Source: Siphonodentalium dalli (taxonomy: Eukaryota; Mollusca; Scaphopoda; Gadilida; Siphonodentaliidae). From it: a stretch of 64,000 nucleotides of DNA. Shown piece after piece: positions 44,511-55,160 of the stretch; the first letter of the stretch is position 1; each line of letters opens with the position of its first letter. Made by a program: the position numbers and the translations under genes. Under the pieces are notes generated by a model. That model saw only the letters and a program-made list of their open reading frames with translations, was not told the origin of the DNA and did no database searches. Location: contig CP136066.1 in NCBI GenBank assembly GCA_032622095.1, positions 49,762,911 to 49,826,910 on the forward strand, written 5' to 3'.

Positions 44511-45442
44511 GGCATCAAAAATATGACATACTAACGAAGTACTTGAGCGCTATGGCATAAATGAACGGTTCGCACTTCAGTAACCTTCCTCGTTTTGTTA
44601 TAGACGCGGGTGTTCAGCGCGTGTTAATTGAAATGCGAATATCCATATAACCAAAGTTATTAAAAAACATTTGTTTCCATTCCTTAGTTTTCAGTGCCTG
44701 ATCACGTCAATACTATTGATATGTGATAAGATACATTGAAGACAATGACAAACATGTCACGGTCCAATATAACACGAGAAAGAGTCCGATGAATGTATCC
44801 GGTTCAATCGAAACGATGTTTAGTAAAACGATCGACCATACTCAGAAAGAACATTACAGATGTCGATGTATTGGCTGCGGACACACGTACCACAGTAGCG
44901 ATGGCATAGTAGGTGTGACAATTTGTGATGGTGGAATTTTGTGACAATTTGTTCGTCATAATTCTGTGCCATAGCTATCCATGCATGTCGCCCGCTGATT
45001 TTCCTCACAATGAGTCGACTGGGCCAATTGACCATTGCTTTTCGCAAAGGTTGATATCTACTCATTAAGTTTTGCTAAATTGTATTCACGATGCTATATA
45101 TAATTGCACGATATATCGTCCAGAATTGTGTTTGACCGTGGCCTGGTTGTAAATCCTCATTGACTCACATATCATTATTGTGGTAAGTTTTTTTTATATG
45201 ATCTCAATGCATGCATGTTTATCTACTTATATTAATTTCATTAGTAAGAACAATCATGGCTGTTGAGATGGGTTATTCATTAAGTTATCAAGTGGACTTG
45301 TGTCTTAACATGTAAAATATAACACTGCGTGTTGAGTAAAGATCAACACTGACAAGACATTCACAGGTAGATACATCCTTGAGAGATCGAACGTCGCTGG
45401 TAGAGCTTGGTAGACTCATTGTTCGAATGTGCAGAGGGCGAC
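44511..45442. other. No gene seen
   Basis: The frames at 44723-44944 (+) and 44820-45065 (-) overlap and show no domain. No repeat was recognised. Confidence 0.45.
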
Positions 45443-46862
45443 ATGTAGATCTGTGTACATTTATGTAGCAATGTAAATGCACCCTAACCTGCGTGTGTAC
45501 ATTCGACCTCATGTCAAGTGCCCTCCCATAAGTTTTACGATAATATTTATTTTTATATACTTTATTGAAATTAATTAGCGTATGGGTCAATTCAAGTTTC
45601 AACTTTTAAAACACAGTGGCCAGTGATTAGTTGGTCAGCTGATTATGAAACACCAGTGTTTTGCAGACACCATCGAAAACAAAGAGGTCAGCTAAATTAA
45701 GTACAATTAGACAAATAGTGTAGATAAGGTTAGTTTTGGGGCTTAGTGTGGTATTGCAAAATTTAGTTTTTTTAATTTAAATTAAAAAAATTTAAAATGA
45801 TTTTTCACCAATGCAAATGAAATAGTCCTGGTAAATTCAATAAAGAGACTAAAATTAAATTTTATTTTTTGGAAAGTTATACACATCAATACAACTATAA
45901 TGGTAAGTAAAACAAGATCAGTAGGAATACGACCAATCCTGGCCATACTGGCCCTGTACAAAACAAATTCTCCACTTGTTATCTCTGTTGTGCAATCGTC
46001 CGTATCCCCCGATTAGAAACTGTACTCTGTAACCGATGTCCCATATCCGTAAACTGTGTGAAATTGTCTCTCCGATATACAATGCATCAAGTATGTATGG
46101 GCGTAGGACGTGGAGTCTATGTTTTGTACAAATCATGCAATGCATGTAGCCCTGTTCAGTTATCACTGTTATTATATATTCCTCAGGCACCCGGAAATTA
46201 ATAACGGACGGACAAAAATGAGACAATGGGCTAATCAAGCCATTGTCTAGAGATTATCAAAAGGGTGCCATTTCCTGCTATGCGTTTCAAAAAGCGGCGA
46301 TGGGTGAAGTCAGTGAAAAGGAAACCGTCGATTTTTTTTATATGAGATATGGACATTTGCACTAAATTAACTCATTCGATGTCAGGTTCGGTCGTACCAA
46401 GAAGGGATTGTTCCCCGCCTGTCCATTGGGTATGTGGCATCAAAACCACCCTCGCGTACAATGAAATATATATTTATATTGGAAGAGGAGCTCGTGGTGT
46501 GTGCGTTACGTAATTAATTATCACCTCCATAGTCCAAATTATATTCTCGAAATTGCTGCTAAAATTGGCAAATGAGCAGCAACATTTTATTTAACGGAAA
46601 TTTCATCGAAATTCAACCCGTCGATTGTGAAAATTGGCCCAGAAAAAGTAAAGATACCACCACACCGCGATTATTCATAAAAATAACTTATATATGGGAG
46701 TCGCAATGGTACCGATACACGTGCATTATTTCAAGAAGATTGCTAACTTAATACTAAATAAATCGAATATTTTGACAGGAACATATGACTATATATATTT
46801 ATTGAATCTTGTAGATTTACATCTTCCTGTTGTTAGATCGAAAATATCTTGACGGGACATTT
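45443..46862 (+). repeat. Segmental duplication, copy C
   Basis: Collinear with copy B with two structural differences. A deletion of about 48 bp near 45664 joins CACCAGTGTTTTG to CAGACACCATCG. An insertion of 278 bp occupies 45981-46258. It then continues beyond B's end into the A-type segment GACAGGAACATATGACTATA to CTTGACGGGACATT. Substitutions between copies are few, so the duplication appears young. Confidence 0.9.
45981..46258 (-). mobile_element. 278-bp insertion specific to duplication copy C
   Basis: Copy B reads CACTTGTT|AAAAGGGTGCC at the site. Copy C has 278 extra bases, bounded by ATCTCT and AGAGAT and possibly flanked by TTATC (45979-45983 and 46254-46258). Near its right end is a hairpin, AGACAATGGGC..GCCATTGTCT. 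The - strand is open through the bulk of the insert (stop-free to 46238) with VPEEYIITVITEQGYMHCMI and YILDALYIGETISHSLRIWD. That reads less random than neighbouring frames, but I do not recognise it. Possible origins are a short transposon or captured coding sequence. Confidence 0.6.
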
Positions 46863-49256
46863 AGGGTATTTACTGTTATTGATGACCATAACATGGGTGT
46901 GTCTTTTTACCGGATTCCGGATCCCGGGTATGAATTTCATGCTTGTTTTATCACACATTTAACCCATTAAAAGCCGTTTGACACGCGGAAACTGGTTAGG
47001 AGGTGAGATTAAACCAAAATAGGGCTGTCGTGCTCATTCAACCCGATTAATCGTATTTAAAGGTGCATATCGTGCCCGGATCAGCATACTTCTTATATTT
47101 TCATATAGACACGGTGGTTGGATTGATTTTACGTGACCATGATGGCATTTAAGGGAACACACCATATCCGGATCCGAATTAATTATCTCGTAATTATTGA
47201 TCATATTTAAAGGTAGATATCATGTCCGGATCCGGTTTTTTTTTCTCTCTCTTTTTTTTCTATATAAATTATCGTCATTTTGATATATTAAATGTCACGT
47301 GGAACAAAGTTATAAGTTGATTTTGAGACGTTATACTAGGCTGTTGGATTGATTTCACGGAATAATTATCGCATTTAAAGGTACACACCATGTGCGGAAC
47401 CGACTTAATTTCCACGTATTTACTGATAATATTTAAAGGTACAGATTATGCCCGGGTCAGGATTTTTCTTCAAATAAAGTAATGCTTATTTAATACAAAA
47501 AATGTAAACTGAGTCGCGTGGAACTAGGTTATAGATGTTGATGTTTAGATCAGATCATTCCCGGATTCGGATACGAATAGTCCGTTGGGGTACTGTTGGA
47601 ACCGGAATTAAATTCTCTACAGGATGATCGCAACACCGAAGCGATATATCGAACAATAAGACCGTAAACCACAGTTATTTATTGTCCGAAGTACGCGAAA
47701 GCGAGGTGTGTTAAGAACTGACATGTTCCATCAGCTTTCGTGCACATTGGGGACCGGAACCATAGTGGTCAATAACGCATGTGGACATAATTTTTTAGTA
47801 CCATCTTGTTCCATTTCAATATTGACAATGTCTGAATCATTCTTTGTATATAAGTCTTCTTGCCACATGGAACAATATGGATGTAAAATATGTTCGAAGC
47901 CGACACCATATCATATTTAAACCGTATAGACAGTATCTGCTTGCAATAATTAACCCTCATACAACTTTTTTTGCGATGAACTAATTCGATATCCGGGTAG
48001 CTGTAGTGCTCAATAGAACTTCTCTTAGTTCTCTACCACATGCCAGGAGTTTTTTTTGTTGTGTGGTAAGATAGAACCACAACATACCGAAAACAATAGT
48101 TGTCTGCAAAACGATCCCGAATCATCATTTCGATTACCTTTATTCCCTTTCAAACTATAGTTCTTTCACGGTAAAACGAATCCGATAGATGTTAAAAGAC
48201 AATGGTATTTCACTAATCGACACTAATCATTACTTGAAGGTTACTTGAAGAACGTGTTAATTGCTGGTTGATATATCGGGTCATTTAATTGACGGGGAAA
48301 TTGTCGTCTTTTTGAGTGGCATTTATCGATCCATCCATCTATTGATGAACTACAAAAATATAGGCTATCACCGACGTCATATGCGACAACAAGACAATGG
48401 CTGAACTCCGAGCGTGAAATTTTGTCCTTTTGTCTCGATCAGTGCATGCATTAAATATTTATCGATATGGGTTTTTAATGGCGTGGTGCCACTTCAGTCT
48501 GAAATGAAAAGCATCAAACGGTACGTTATCTTTAACACCTTCTATAGATTCAGTTTGCATAGTAGCCAATACACATGGCTGAAACACTAAGAACACACAA
48601 CGAATGAACTTAATATAGATCTAGATTGGTTGTACCGACCTCACCTCTTTGTTGCTTCATGGAATGCTAGAACGTTCAGCAACCTGTTATAGTGTGGTAT
48701 ATACGATTGACACTTAAATATAAGTATTGTCATCGCGATGGGTGTTGCTCTTTTAAAATCTGGCATCGGTTAAGACCGCCATAAACAGAACGAATATAAA
48801 TTTATAGACATATTGTGTAAAATCATAAATAGCATGTTATTGTCAAGACCGTACGGTTTGTTAATAAACAAAAATCCATATTATGATACAGTAGAGTGAG
48901 TAAAGTGTGCTATACGCAAAGCACTCAACACAGAGGAGTCCCCGATAAGTTTACTTTAACAAGACTTCTGCGTTGAATTAAATTCTCGGTTCACACAAAG
49001 TGTTTTGTGGGTAATATCACTTTCATATTATCATTATACTATACTTTTAGTATATTCTTGATAAAATTCATAATTAGGTAACTTTTATTTTATTTTCAAT
49101 ATTGTGACCTTTGACGAAACTGCAGAACATTTAAGTCATTTTAAGAGTTATTGTTCATTTAGCATGGTTAAGAATGTTCTAGATCACTGTTAAAGCAATG
49201 ATAACCGATCTAAAACTACAAATATGATATCTTGTTAGCGGTGGCACAGGCTAACT
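46863..49256. repeat. Unassigned stretch with sparse ATTTAAAGGT..CCGGATC repeats
   Basis: Between 47055 and 47460 the phrase ATTTAAAGGTACAYATCATGCCCGGATCCG appears in diverged form at 47055, 47147, 47215, 47373 and 47431. The rest (47600-49256) is AT-rich with no domain-bearing frame recognised. Confidence 0.55.
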
Positions 49257-49471
49257 TATATTATGGACTTGTTCTGTTGCGTATAACCTGATAAGTCAGT
49301 ATTCAGGTGCTATGCCAACTGGGGAAATGTAGCATCGCCGAAAATCTCAAACAAATCAAAAGTACCGTCTAAACTAAGCTCAATTGTAATTATTTACTTC
49401 TCAATTCGGGACGCAACTGTCTACGGTAAACTAACGAAACCGGTTTCACATTCGAGAATATCTGCATTTAA
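49257..49471 (+). repeat. Dispersed repeat family R, copy 4, interrupted by a Helitron-like element
   Basis: TATTATGGACTTGTTCTGTT, CAGGTGCTATGCCAACTGGG, ATGTAGCATCGCCGAAAATC, TCAATTGTAATTATTTACTT and GGTAAACTAACGAAACCGGT follow family R up to CTGCATTTA. A TC head then begins between A and T at 49471/49472, so the Helitron-like element landed in this copy. Confidence 0.75.
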
Positions 49472-49954
49472 TCTACTTTATATTTTAGGACTTCTGTTTG
49501 TTTGTTTGTTGTTTGTCTGTTAGCTATGGCCGGGAAAACTGCCGGGCGGATTTAGCCCAAACTTGCTATCTGAGGGTAAAAACCGCGGGAATGGTCATCG
49601 GACCGCTTCTGAGAACGTCAGAGCACTCATTCTCCAACCCCCCGCCACCGCAATGGGAATTCATGGGTTAATTGCGTGATAGTTAAAGAGCGTTCGTATC
49701 CGCAGTGTCGTTGATAAAGAGCGTGTATGTGTCCAGACATGAGCGTGCTGTGCCTGTGTACAGACATGAGCGTGTTGTGTGATTCTTAAGTCTGTGTTCG
49801 TACTTAGGGGTTCCTGGGAATTTGGGGAGATTTTCATCGGGTCAGTTTTTCCGCCCGAGGTGACCTTCACCTTGAAACGGGTACCCACAACTGATCTAAT
49901 ATATAGTTTGGGACTTCTGTTTGTTTGTCTGTCTGTTAGCTATGGCCGGGAAAC
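49472..49954 (+). mobile_element. Two Helitron-like copies, second one truncated
   Basis: The first starts TCTACTTTATATTTTAGGAC with GTTTGTTTGTTTG, then GCTATGGCCGGGAAAACTGC, and reaches CACAACTGA at about 49894 (CTGA fits CTRR; no good hairpin seen). A second head, TCTAATATATAGTTTGGGAC with GTTTGTCTGTCTG and TAGCTATGGCCGGGAAA, starts at 49895 and stops near 49954. The 49661-49979 frames are within these elements. Confidence 0.65.
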
Positions 49955-50214
49955 ACAAGAAAATATTAATGCCAACTAAAATAAAATGCGACAACAAAAC
50001 ATGACACGGATATAAAGGCCATTGACACGGATTAACAAATATGCATATATATATATATAATTCAATATATGAAATTGTTTTTTATTATAAAAGATTTTAT
50101 CTGACAATTCTTTATTCATTGACGAAATCAATCCGGGCCAAATATACCCGAAAAAATCCTACCGCAAGTAATACTGCGGCAACTCTTTGATGTCGCGGAT
50201 TATTCACACCTCCC

Positions 50215-50592
50215 GCACTGTCCCTGACTGGGATGCAGACCACGCCGTAAACACGACTGACCACGCTATTAACACGGCATGAACATGACTTCAACACGGA
50301 TGACCACGGCGTGCACTCAGATGACCACGGCATGTACACGCCGTGTTCAGACCGTTTTTGAACACGCTGGCCATTTTGCCGAAATTGATCACGCTAAGAA
50401 CACGACTTCAACACGGATGACCACGGCGTGAACTCGGATGACCACGGCATGTACACGCCGTGTTTGAACACGCTGGTCATTTTTCTGAAGTTGACCACGC
50501 TAAGACCACGCGCGATTTTACCGTGTTTTTTCCGTGTTAAAATGTTGGCCACGCGTGGTTTTGAAAAAACCACGGGCTTTGTACTGTATTAA
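50215..50592 (-). repeat. GAACACG/GACCACG-rich element, copy 2 (inverted)
   Basis: Dense in GACCACGGCGTG, AACACGGATGACCACGG, GAACACGCTGG and CCGTGTT words. It includes an internal near-duplicate of about 110 bp (CTTCAACACGGATGACCACGG at about 50290 and 50409). It ends AAAACCACGGGCTTTGTACTGTATT, the reverse complement of the start of copy 1. Confidence 0.75.
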
Positions 50593-50774
50593 CAGAATGA
50601 GAAAAAAATAATAGAAGCTGATTTCATACGGAGTATAACAGATGTGCACCCGCGTAGAAATTCGTGATTTCCGAGTTCACTGAATTTCATATTATCGAGC
50701 AAAAGACAAATTCCGTGCTATACAGCGAAAACATCATTTTATATGGGCAAAACACCCCTGTTATTGGGCCAGGA

Positions 50775-51195
50775 AAATATCTTCCCTTTATAGAGAAGAG
50801 ATCGTTTACAAGAACAATATATGTCGTATTCCCCTTGTAAAATTGGTATTCGCCCGCAAAAAAAGTGTCTTCGTTATATAGAGAACATCATTTACAAAGG
50901 TCAATAAATTTCGTATTCCCCTTGTAAAATTGGAATTCGCCAGGAAAAAAATGTCCCTATATAGAGCAGACATCATTTATAAGGACAATCACTATCACAC
51001 CCCTTCATATAACTGGTACATTTGTACGGAAAAGGTATATTCCATATACAGAGAAGACATCATGTACAAGGATAATAAATCTTGTATGCCTTTTGTAAAA
51101 TTTAAATTTGCTCGGGAAAAAATACCTTCGCTATATGGAAAAGACATCAAACACAAGGACAATAAATGTATCCCCCTTATGAAATTTGTTTTAAA
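50775..51195 (+). repeat. Tandem repeat, about 86-bp units, five copies
   Basis: The phrase TATAGAGAAGACATCATTTACAAGG occurs in diverged form with the ATC word near 50800, 50886, 50971, 51058 and 51145. Each is followed by ACAATAAAT, CGTATTCCCCTTGTAAAATT and a GAAAAAA run. The last three units have an 87-bp period, which keeps a frame open (50930-51349, repeating EDIMYKDNK-like text). Earlier units break it. Confidence 0.85.
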
Positions 51196-51969
51196 AATAT
51201 CGTCAATGATCTGTGGTGTTTTCGTTATTCGTTTCCAACTTGACATTTTAGTAGAAACAGGGTGTTGTGAGTCTTTATTAGACTTTAGTGTACTCTTCTA
51301 TTTTTCCGTCCATCGGGTAATAAGAGCACATGTTATTACGCGTAACTAGATTGGTAGGTGGCTTCCCTTGTGTCTGGAAACAGGGACATATGTTGCCACC
51401 AAATAGATAATTGCATATATTAATGTGAACTGTTATTTTAAAATCATCAGATGAATTGAATTTCTGACTGCATTTTAAATGTTCTTTCCCAAATAATAAG
51501 CACTTATAATTTCTTCAACATAGCTATAGTAGAGTTATGCACATTGTAACAACCTACAAGGATATATTGATCGTGTGTCACAAACATAACTTCCGTACAT
51601 GTATTTTTGGTAACGATATCGCTGAACAGCTAACCCTACACAACCCTCGCTGCTTTCACAACTAGTCAGATTCCTTATGTCGAAAAATTGTCAAGCAATT
51701 TTCGAAATGCTAAACGGTTTCTAAAAAAAAACAGCATGTCTACTTTCAGAATCTACCTGTTTCCAGTCTAAAATTCTGTTGGAAACTTAATTTTTAGGCG
51801 GTTTTAAAAATAAAGAGAGCATATTTTATTTTAATGTGCTTTGTCACGCCCTGGAGTCCAGACCCCCACATAAGTATCATATCGTGGTCACCCACTTATT
51901 ATATAAGAGGGGGGCTGTACTGTATGGCGCAAAAAAAGATTATGTAATCAATACGGATATATACGGAAG
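51196..51969. other. No gene seen
   Basis: AT-rich; no recognised feature. Confidence 0.45.
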
Positions 51970-52166
51970 CCCATTAAGCATAATTCAAATTCCATTTCGG
52001 TTAAGCGTAATGCCATTACACTTAAGCCTATTTTCATTACACTTAATCATAATAACATTACGGTTAAGTGTAATGGAAATCTGAATTACGCTTCAGGGTA
52101 ATGGCATAATGCCACTTAAAGATAATGGTATTATGCATTACCCTTAAGCGTAATTGGCTAGTAAAT
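51970..52166. repeat. Cluster of ATTAC..TTAAG..GTAAT palindromic words
   Basis: GGTTAAGCGTAATG, CATTACACTTAAGC, CATTACACTTAATC, CATTACGGTTAAGTGTAATG, AATTACGCTTCAGGGTAATG and CATTACCCTTAAGCGTAATT appear within about 200 bp in alternating orientation. The segment can fold into several alternative hairpins. It may be a short palindromic transposon. No TIR or target duplication was fixed. Confidence 0.75.
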
Positions 52167-52734
52167 ATGAATTTGACATTTTGGAAACCACATGTTTGTT
52201 GAAAAGGTAGAGCCTACATAGTATGGAAATCAATGGTTTGCATTGCATGGAAACATCCTATAGCCATATAAAAATAAAGGATATTTATCAACTGAAAATG
52301 CGCAACTGATTGAGTCGGAAGGATGTATAACGGTTTCATATAACAAGTAGTATGGTGGTATCGTTCATCGTGGATTTGACAATATCCACCACCGATTCAG
52401 TTATTTTTCACTATAATTTTCGTGAATAGTATATATTTATTTAAAAACAAAATTGGTTTCAACTTGCTCTTCCGTAATCACGAACTATATAGCTCTTTTT
52501 CGGTTTGGCCGCTGCACTAGTATCTAAACGGGCATGGCTCATTCGAGGTTCAAAATTATGTCTACCTAATTTGGAAGGCGGTAAACAAATACGTTGACAA
52601 ACACACGAACCTGTGATATACCGGCTTCATGTTCTCTGAAAAGTGCATGCGTTTTCCTGCTGTTTTCATTTGTTTGCAGCGAATAGACTTACAATAACAT
52701 ACCCTGCAATTAGGCTGCAAATGACTGTTTTGTC

Positions 52735-52960
52735 TGGAACCCTAACATCGGGTGCAAAGTTGTATTTTATGTGACTTCTATGCGTCTTGCTGGAACATAT
52801 AATTCTCATATAAAGATAGCTTAATTATTTATCGACCTACTTCGATACCGGAATAAGTTCAAAAGCGAATATTATTAGGTTTATTTTGGAGCACAAACCA
52901 CCATGTGGCTTTAATAGAGAGATCATCGCGACAGAGATAACACAAACCATCGCGACGGAG
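52735..52960 (+). repeat. Local dispersed repeat, copy 1
   Basis: CTAACATCGGGTGCAAAGTT, CTGGAACATATAATTCTCAT, CCTACTTCGATACC and CACAAACCACCATGTGGCTT are matched in order by 54893-55090. Confidence 0.75.
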
Positions 52961-53019
52961 ATAACACAAACCATCGCGACGGAGATAACACAAACCATCG
53001 CGACGGAGATAACACAAAC
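52924..53019 (+). repeat. 24-bp minisatellite, four copies
   Basis: CATCGCGACGGAGATAACAC AAAC is repeated four times at exact 24-bp spacing (one A/G difference in the first unit). The + frame repeats IATEITQT through it (52886-53089). The frame has no recognisable extension, so this is probably noncoding. Confidence 0.97.
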
Positions 53020-53131
53020 TCTGCAACGTTTTCAAAATTATCAAAGGATCAGCACCATCTATACTGTGAAATCTTGTACGCTTAGTTGATTATTACAATA
53101 CCGGTTATAACTTTCGTTCGAGCACCCAAGG

Positions 53132-53576
53132 TTGCCACCGATATCAGATACAACCATTACATGGATTAATTTTCCATCTGCTGCAAGTGAGTTAAACGTT
53201 CTACCTGACACCACAGACAATTGTAGTAGAACAGATGATTTAAAGAAACCGCGAAACGCAAGCACGCGGCACATCCCAATTTGCTATTACGTAAGTGTCG
53301 CAGATCACAGGTACTCCATTCTCGCTTAAGATTAAAGTTCAGTAGTTTGAACTATGACACATTGATTAATCACATTAAAACGTCCCCCTGTCATTGTGGC
53401 GAAAAAGAAACATCGCATCACTACATATTGGAGTGTGCTAAATACATGGTCCTAGTACTGAACTCCTATGAGCAATACCAAATGTTATTTGATCAGAAAA
53501 TACTCTTTTATGCGGATCACTGGAACTCGGTCATCGTGAAAATATTAAAATATTTAGTGTGAACATATTTATTTCT
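53132..53576 (+). pseudogene. LINE (non-LTR retrotransposon) ORF2 C-terminus, frameshifted
   Basis: The first frame (53132-53329) has LNVLPDTTDNCSRTDDLKKP, corresponding to the WN-x-LP...S-x-x-x-FK segment of LINE tails, then IPICYYVSV. A frameshift near 53300 leads to a second frame (53281-53562) with LHSRLRLKFSSLNYDTLINH and the zinc-type motif CHCGEKETSHHYILEC. The order R-x-x-x-LH-x-RLR, S-x-LN, C-x-CG...H-Y-x-x-x-C is characteristic of LINE ORF2 ends common in molluscs. RT and endonuclease are absent, so it is a 5'-truncated dead copy. Confidence 0.8.
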
Positions 53577-54059
53577 CTAAATCATACACATGAATTAAAT
53601 TTTTTAGACTTGTATAATATATGAAGACAATTATTTTAGAGAATGGGATTTGCCAGAAAATAGGACTCTTATGTGAGCCATTTCTCCATCTTTGGCATAC
53701 ACATTTGGTGTCTTTGTTGCTTTTCGTTATGTATTTTCCCAGTTAGATTTTGTTTTTATGTTCATTTTACCATCTGCAGTCCATGCATCAGATTAAGCGA
53801 CTTGTTACTACCTGTTTATTTGTGACAAGATCCTTGACGCCACTCCATCAGTTTAAAATAATTGTAGCGAAATTAACATTTCTAGATCGAAACGACAAGA
53901 GTGAGGCATCTTATATACTTATTACGAGCACGAGAACCGAAATATGACATATGAGATATTTTCTTGTTTTCTGAATTTACTGCATATTTGGTCACTTCGA
54001 TGTGATAATGTGTTTTACACGTCCAACTTAGTTCATGTATAGACAGGAAGTTTTATTTA

Positions 54060-54335
54060 TTTAAACAGAGGGCGACTTAGGGAAAATTCAATTTGACAAA
54101 CGATTAGACAACAATATAACTTTTTGAACCCTCAACAAAATATCTATATTCTATTCCACTGACAGTTTGCGGTTTCCATGTAACAATGTTGCTATGACTG
54201 GTCGCGTTATTAACCCTGCGAAGCACATATTTCGTTCAATAGGGAATCCGCGACAATAAAACAGATAATGTTCTGCTATTTCTTCGGTATCACAAGCATA
54301 AAGGGCTATCTCTCAAATCATTGCTGTTAAGATCA
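54060..54335 (-). pseudogene. LINE ORF2 C-terminus, minus strand
   Basis: The - strand reads CACDTEEIAEHYLFYCRGFP, then ERNMCFAGLITR, then LLHGNRKLSVE and a hydrophobic end ILLRVQKVILLSNRL with stops. The C-x-C-x-x-x-E-x-AEHY-x-F-x-C pattern is the terminal zinc-binding motif of LINE ORF2, followed by the usual LL-G and final helix. It lies 0.5 kb from the opposite-strand LINE tail at 53132-53576, with a different sequence type. Confidence 0.7.
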
Positions 54336-54599
54336 TTTTTTACAATTACTGCATTCCAGTCTTAATCGACAATGGTATATCTGGCTTGCTCACGTATATG
54401 CGAATTCCAGATATCGAGGATGTTCTTTGAGACCGCTATTAAAAAAACATTCAAGTCTGGTTTAACCTGTTCCAAAGATTGATTAATTGTGGAAAAAGGA
54501 TTTCTATTTACATTGTTGATATCAACACTGTTTTTAAATGTGTATATATGTCATTAGGATTGGAAACAAATATGTTTACACTAATACAGAGATTCAGCT

Positions 54600-55160
54600 T
54601 CTGGTGATTGTAAGGAATGTAGGGATTGTAACTTGTAACAACAGACCACGTGACTATGAGTCTGACTGACGTGTGTTATCGTGCGTATATACTCTTATAT
54701 AAACGGGTGTAAACAATGTTAGTTATTATGTGATTGTGAGTCCAGTCCTCTTGGTCGATTAGAGCAATATCACATTATGGCTATATATCACCAGCTCTGG
54801 ATATATACAAAATTGATTTTTATACGATAATTGGCTATGCTATTGTTCCACGCTGTGTAATTGGCTGGTTTTTTTTACTTGTTTTTTTTTAACCCAAACA
54901 TCGTGTTCAAAGTTGTATCTGTGTGACTTATATATGTGTATTTCTGGAACATATAATGCTCGTAGAAAGGGGGTTAGAGTATTTTGGACCTATTTCGATA
55001 CCAGGAAAGTTTATTATTATTATTATATTAAAATATTATTATTATGTGTATTCGGGAGCTCAAACCGCCATGTAACTTCAATAGAGAGATGTATCTTCTA
55101 TTGATTGTAAGGAATGTAGGGATTGTAACTTGTAACATCAGACCACGCGACACTACCCAC
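54600..55160 (+). repeat. Local duplication, including copy 2 of the 52735 repeat
   Basis: GATTGTAAGGAATGTAGGGA, TTGTAACTTGTAACA and CAGACCACG occur near 54606 and again near 55100. Between them 54893-55090 matches 52735-52960 (AACATCGTGTTCAAAGTTGT, TTCTGGAACATATAATGCTC, CCTATTTCGATACCAGG, CTCAAACCGCCATGTAACTT). A (TTA)n-type tract is at about 55010-55045. Confidence 0.75.

Noticed and set aside
52886-53089. Repeat protein IATEITQT
   Set aside because: A 24-bp minisatellite keeps a frame open by period alone; flanks show no coding character.
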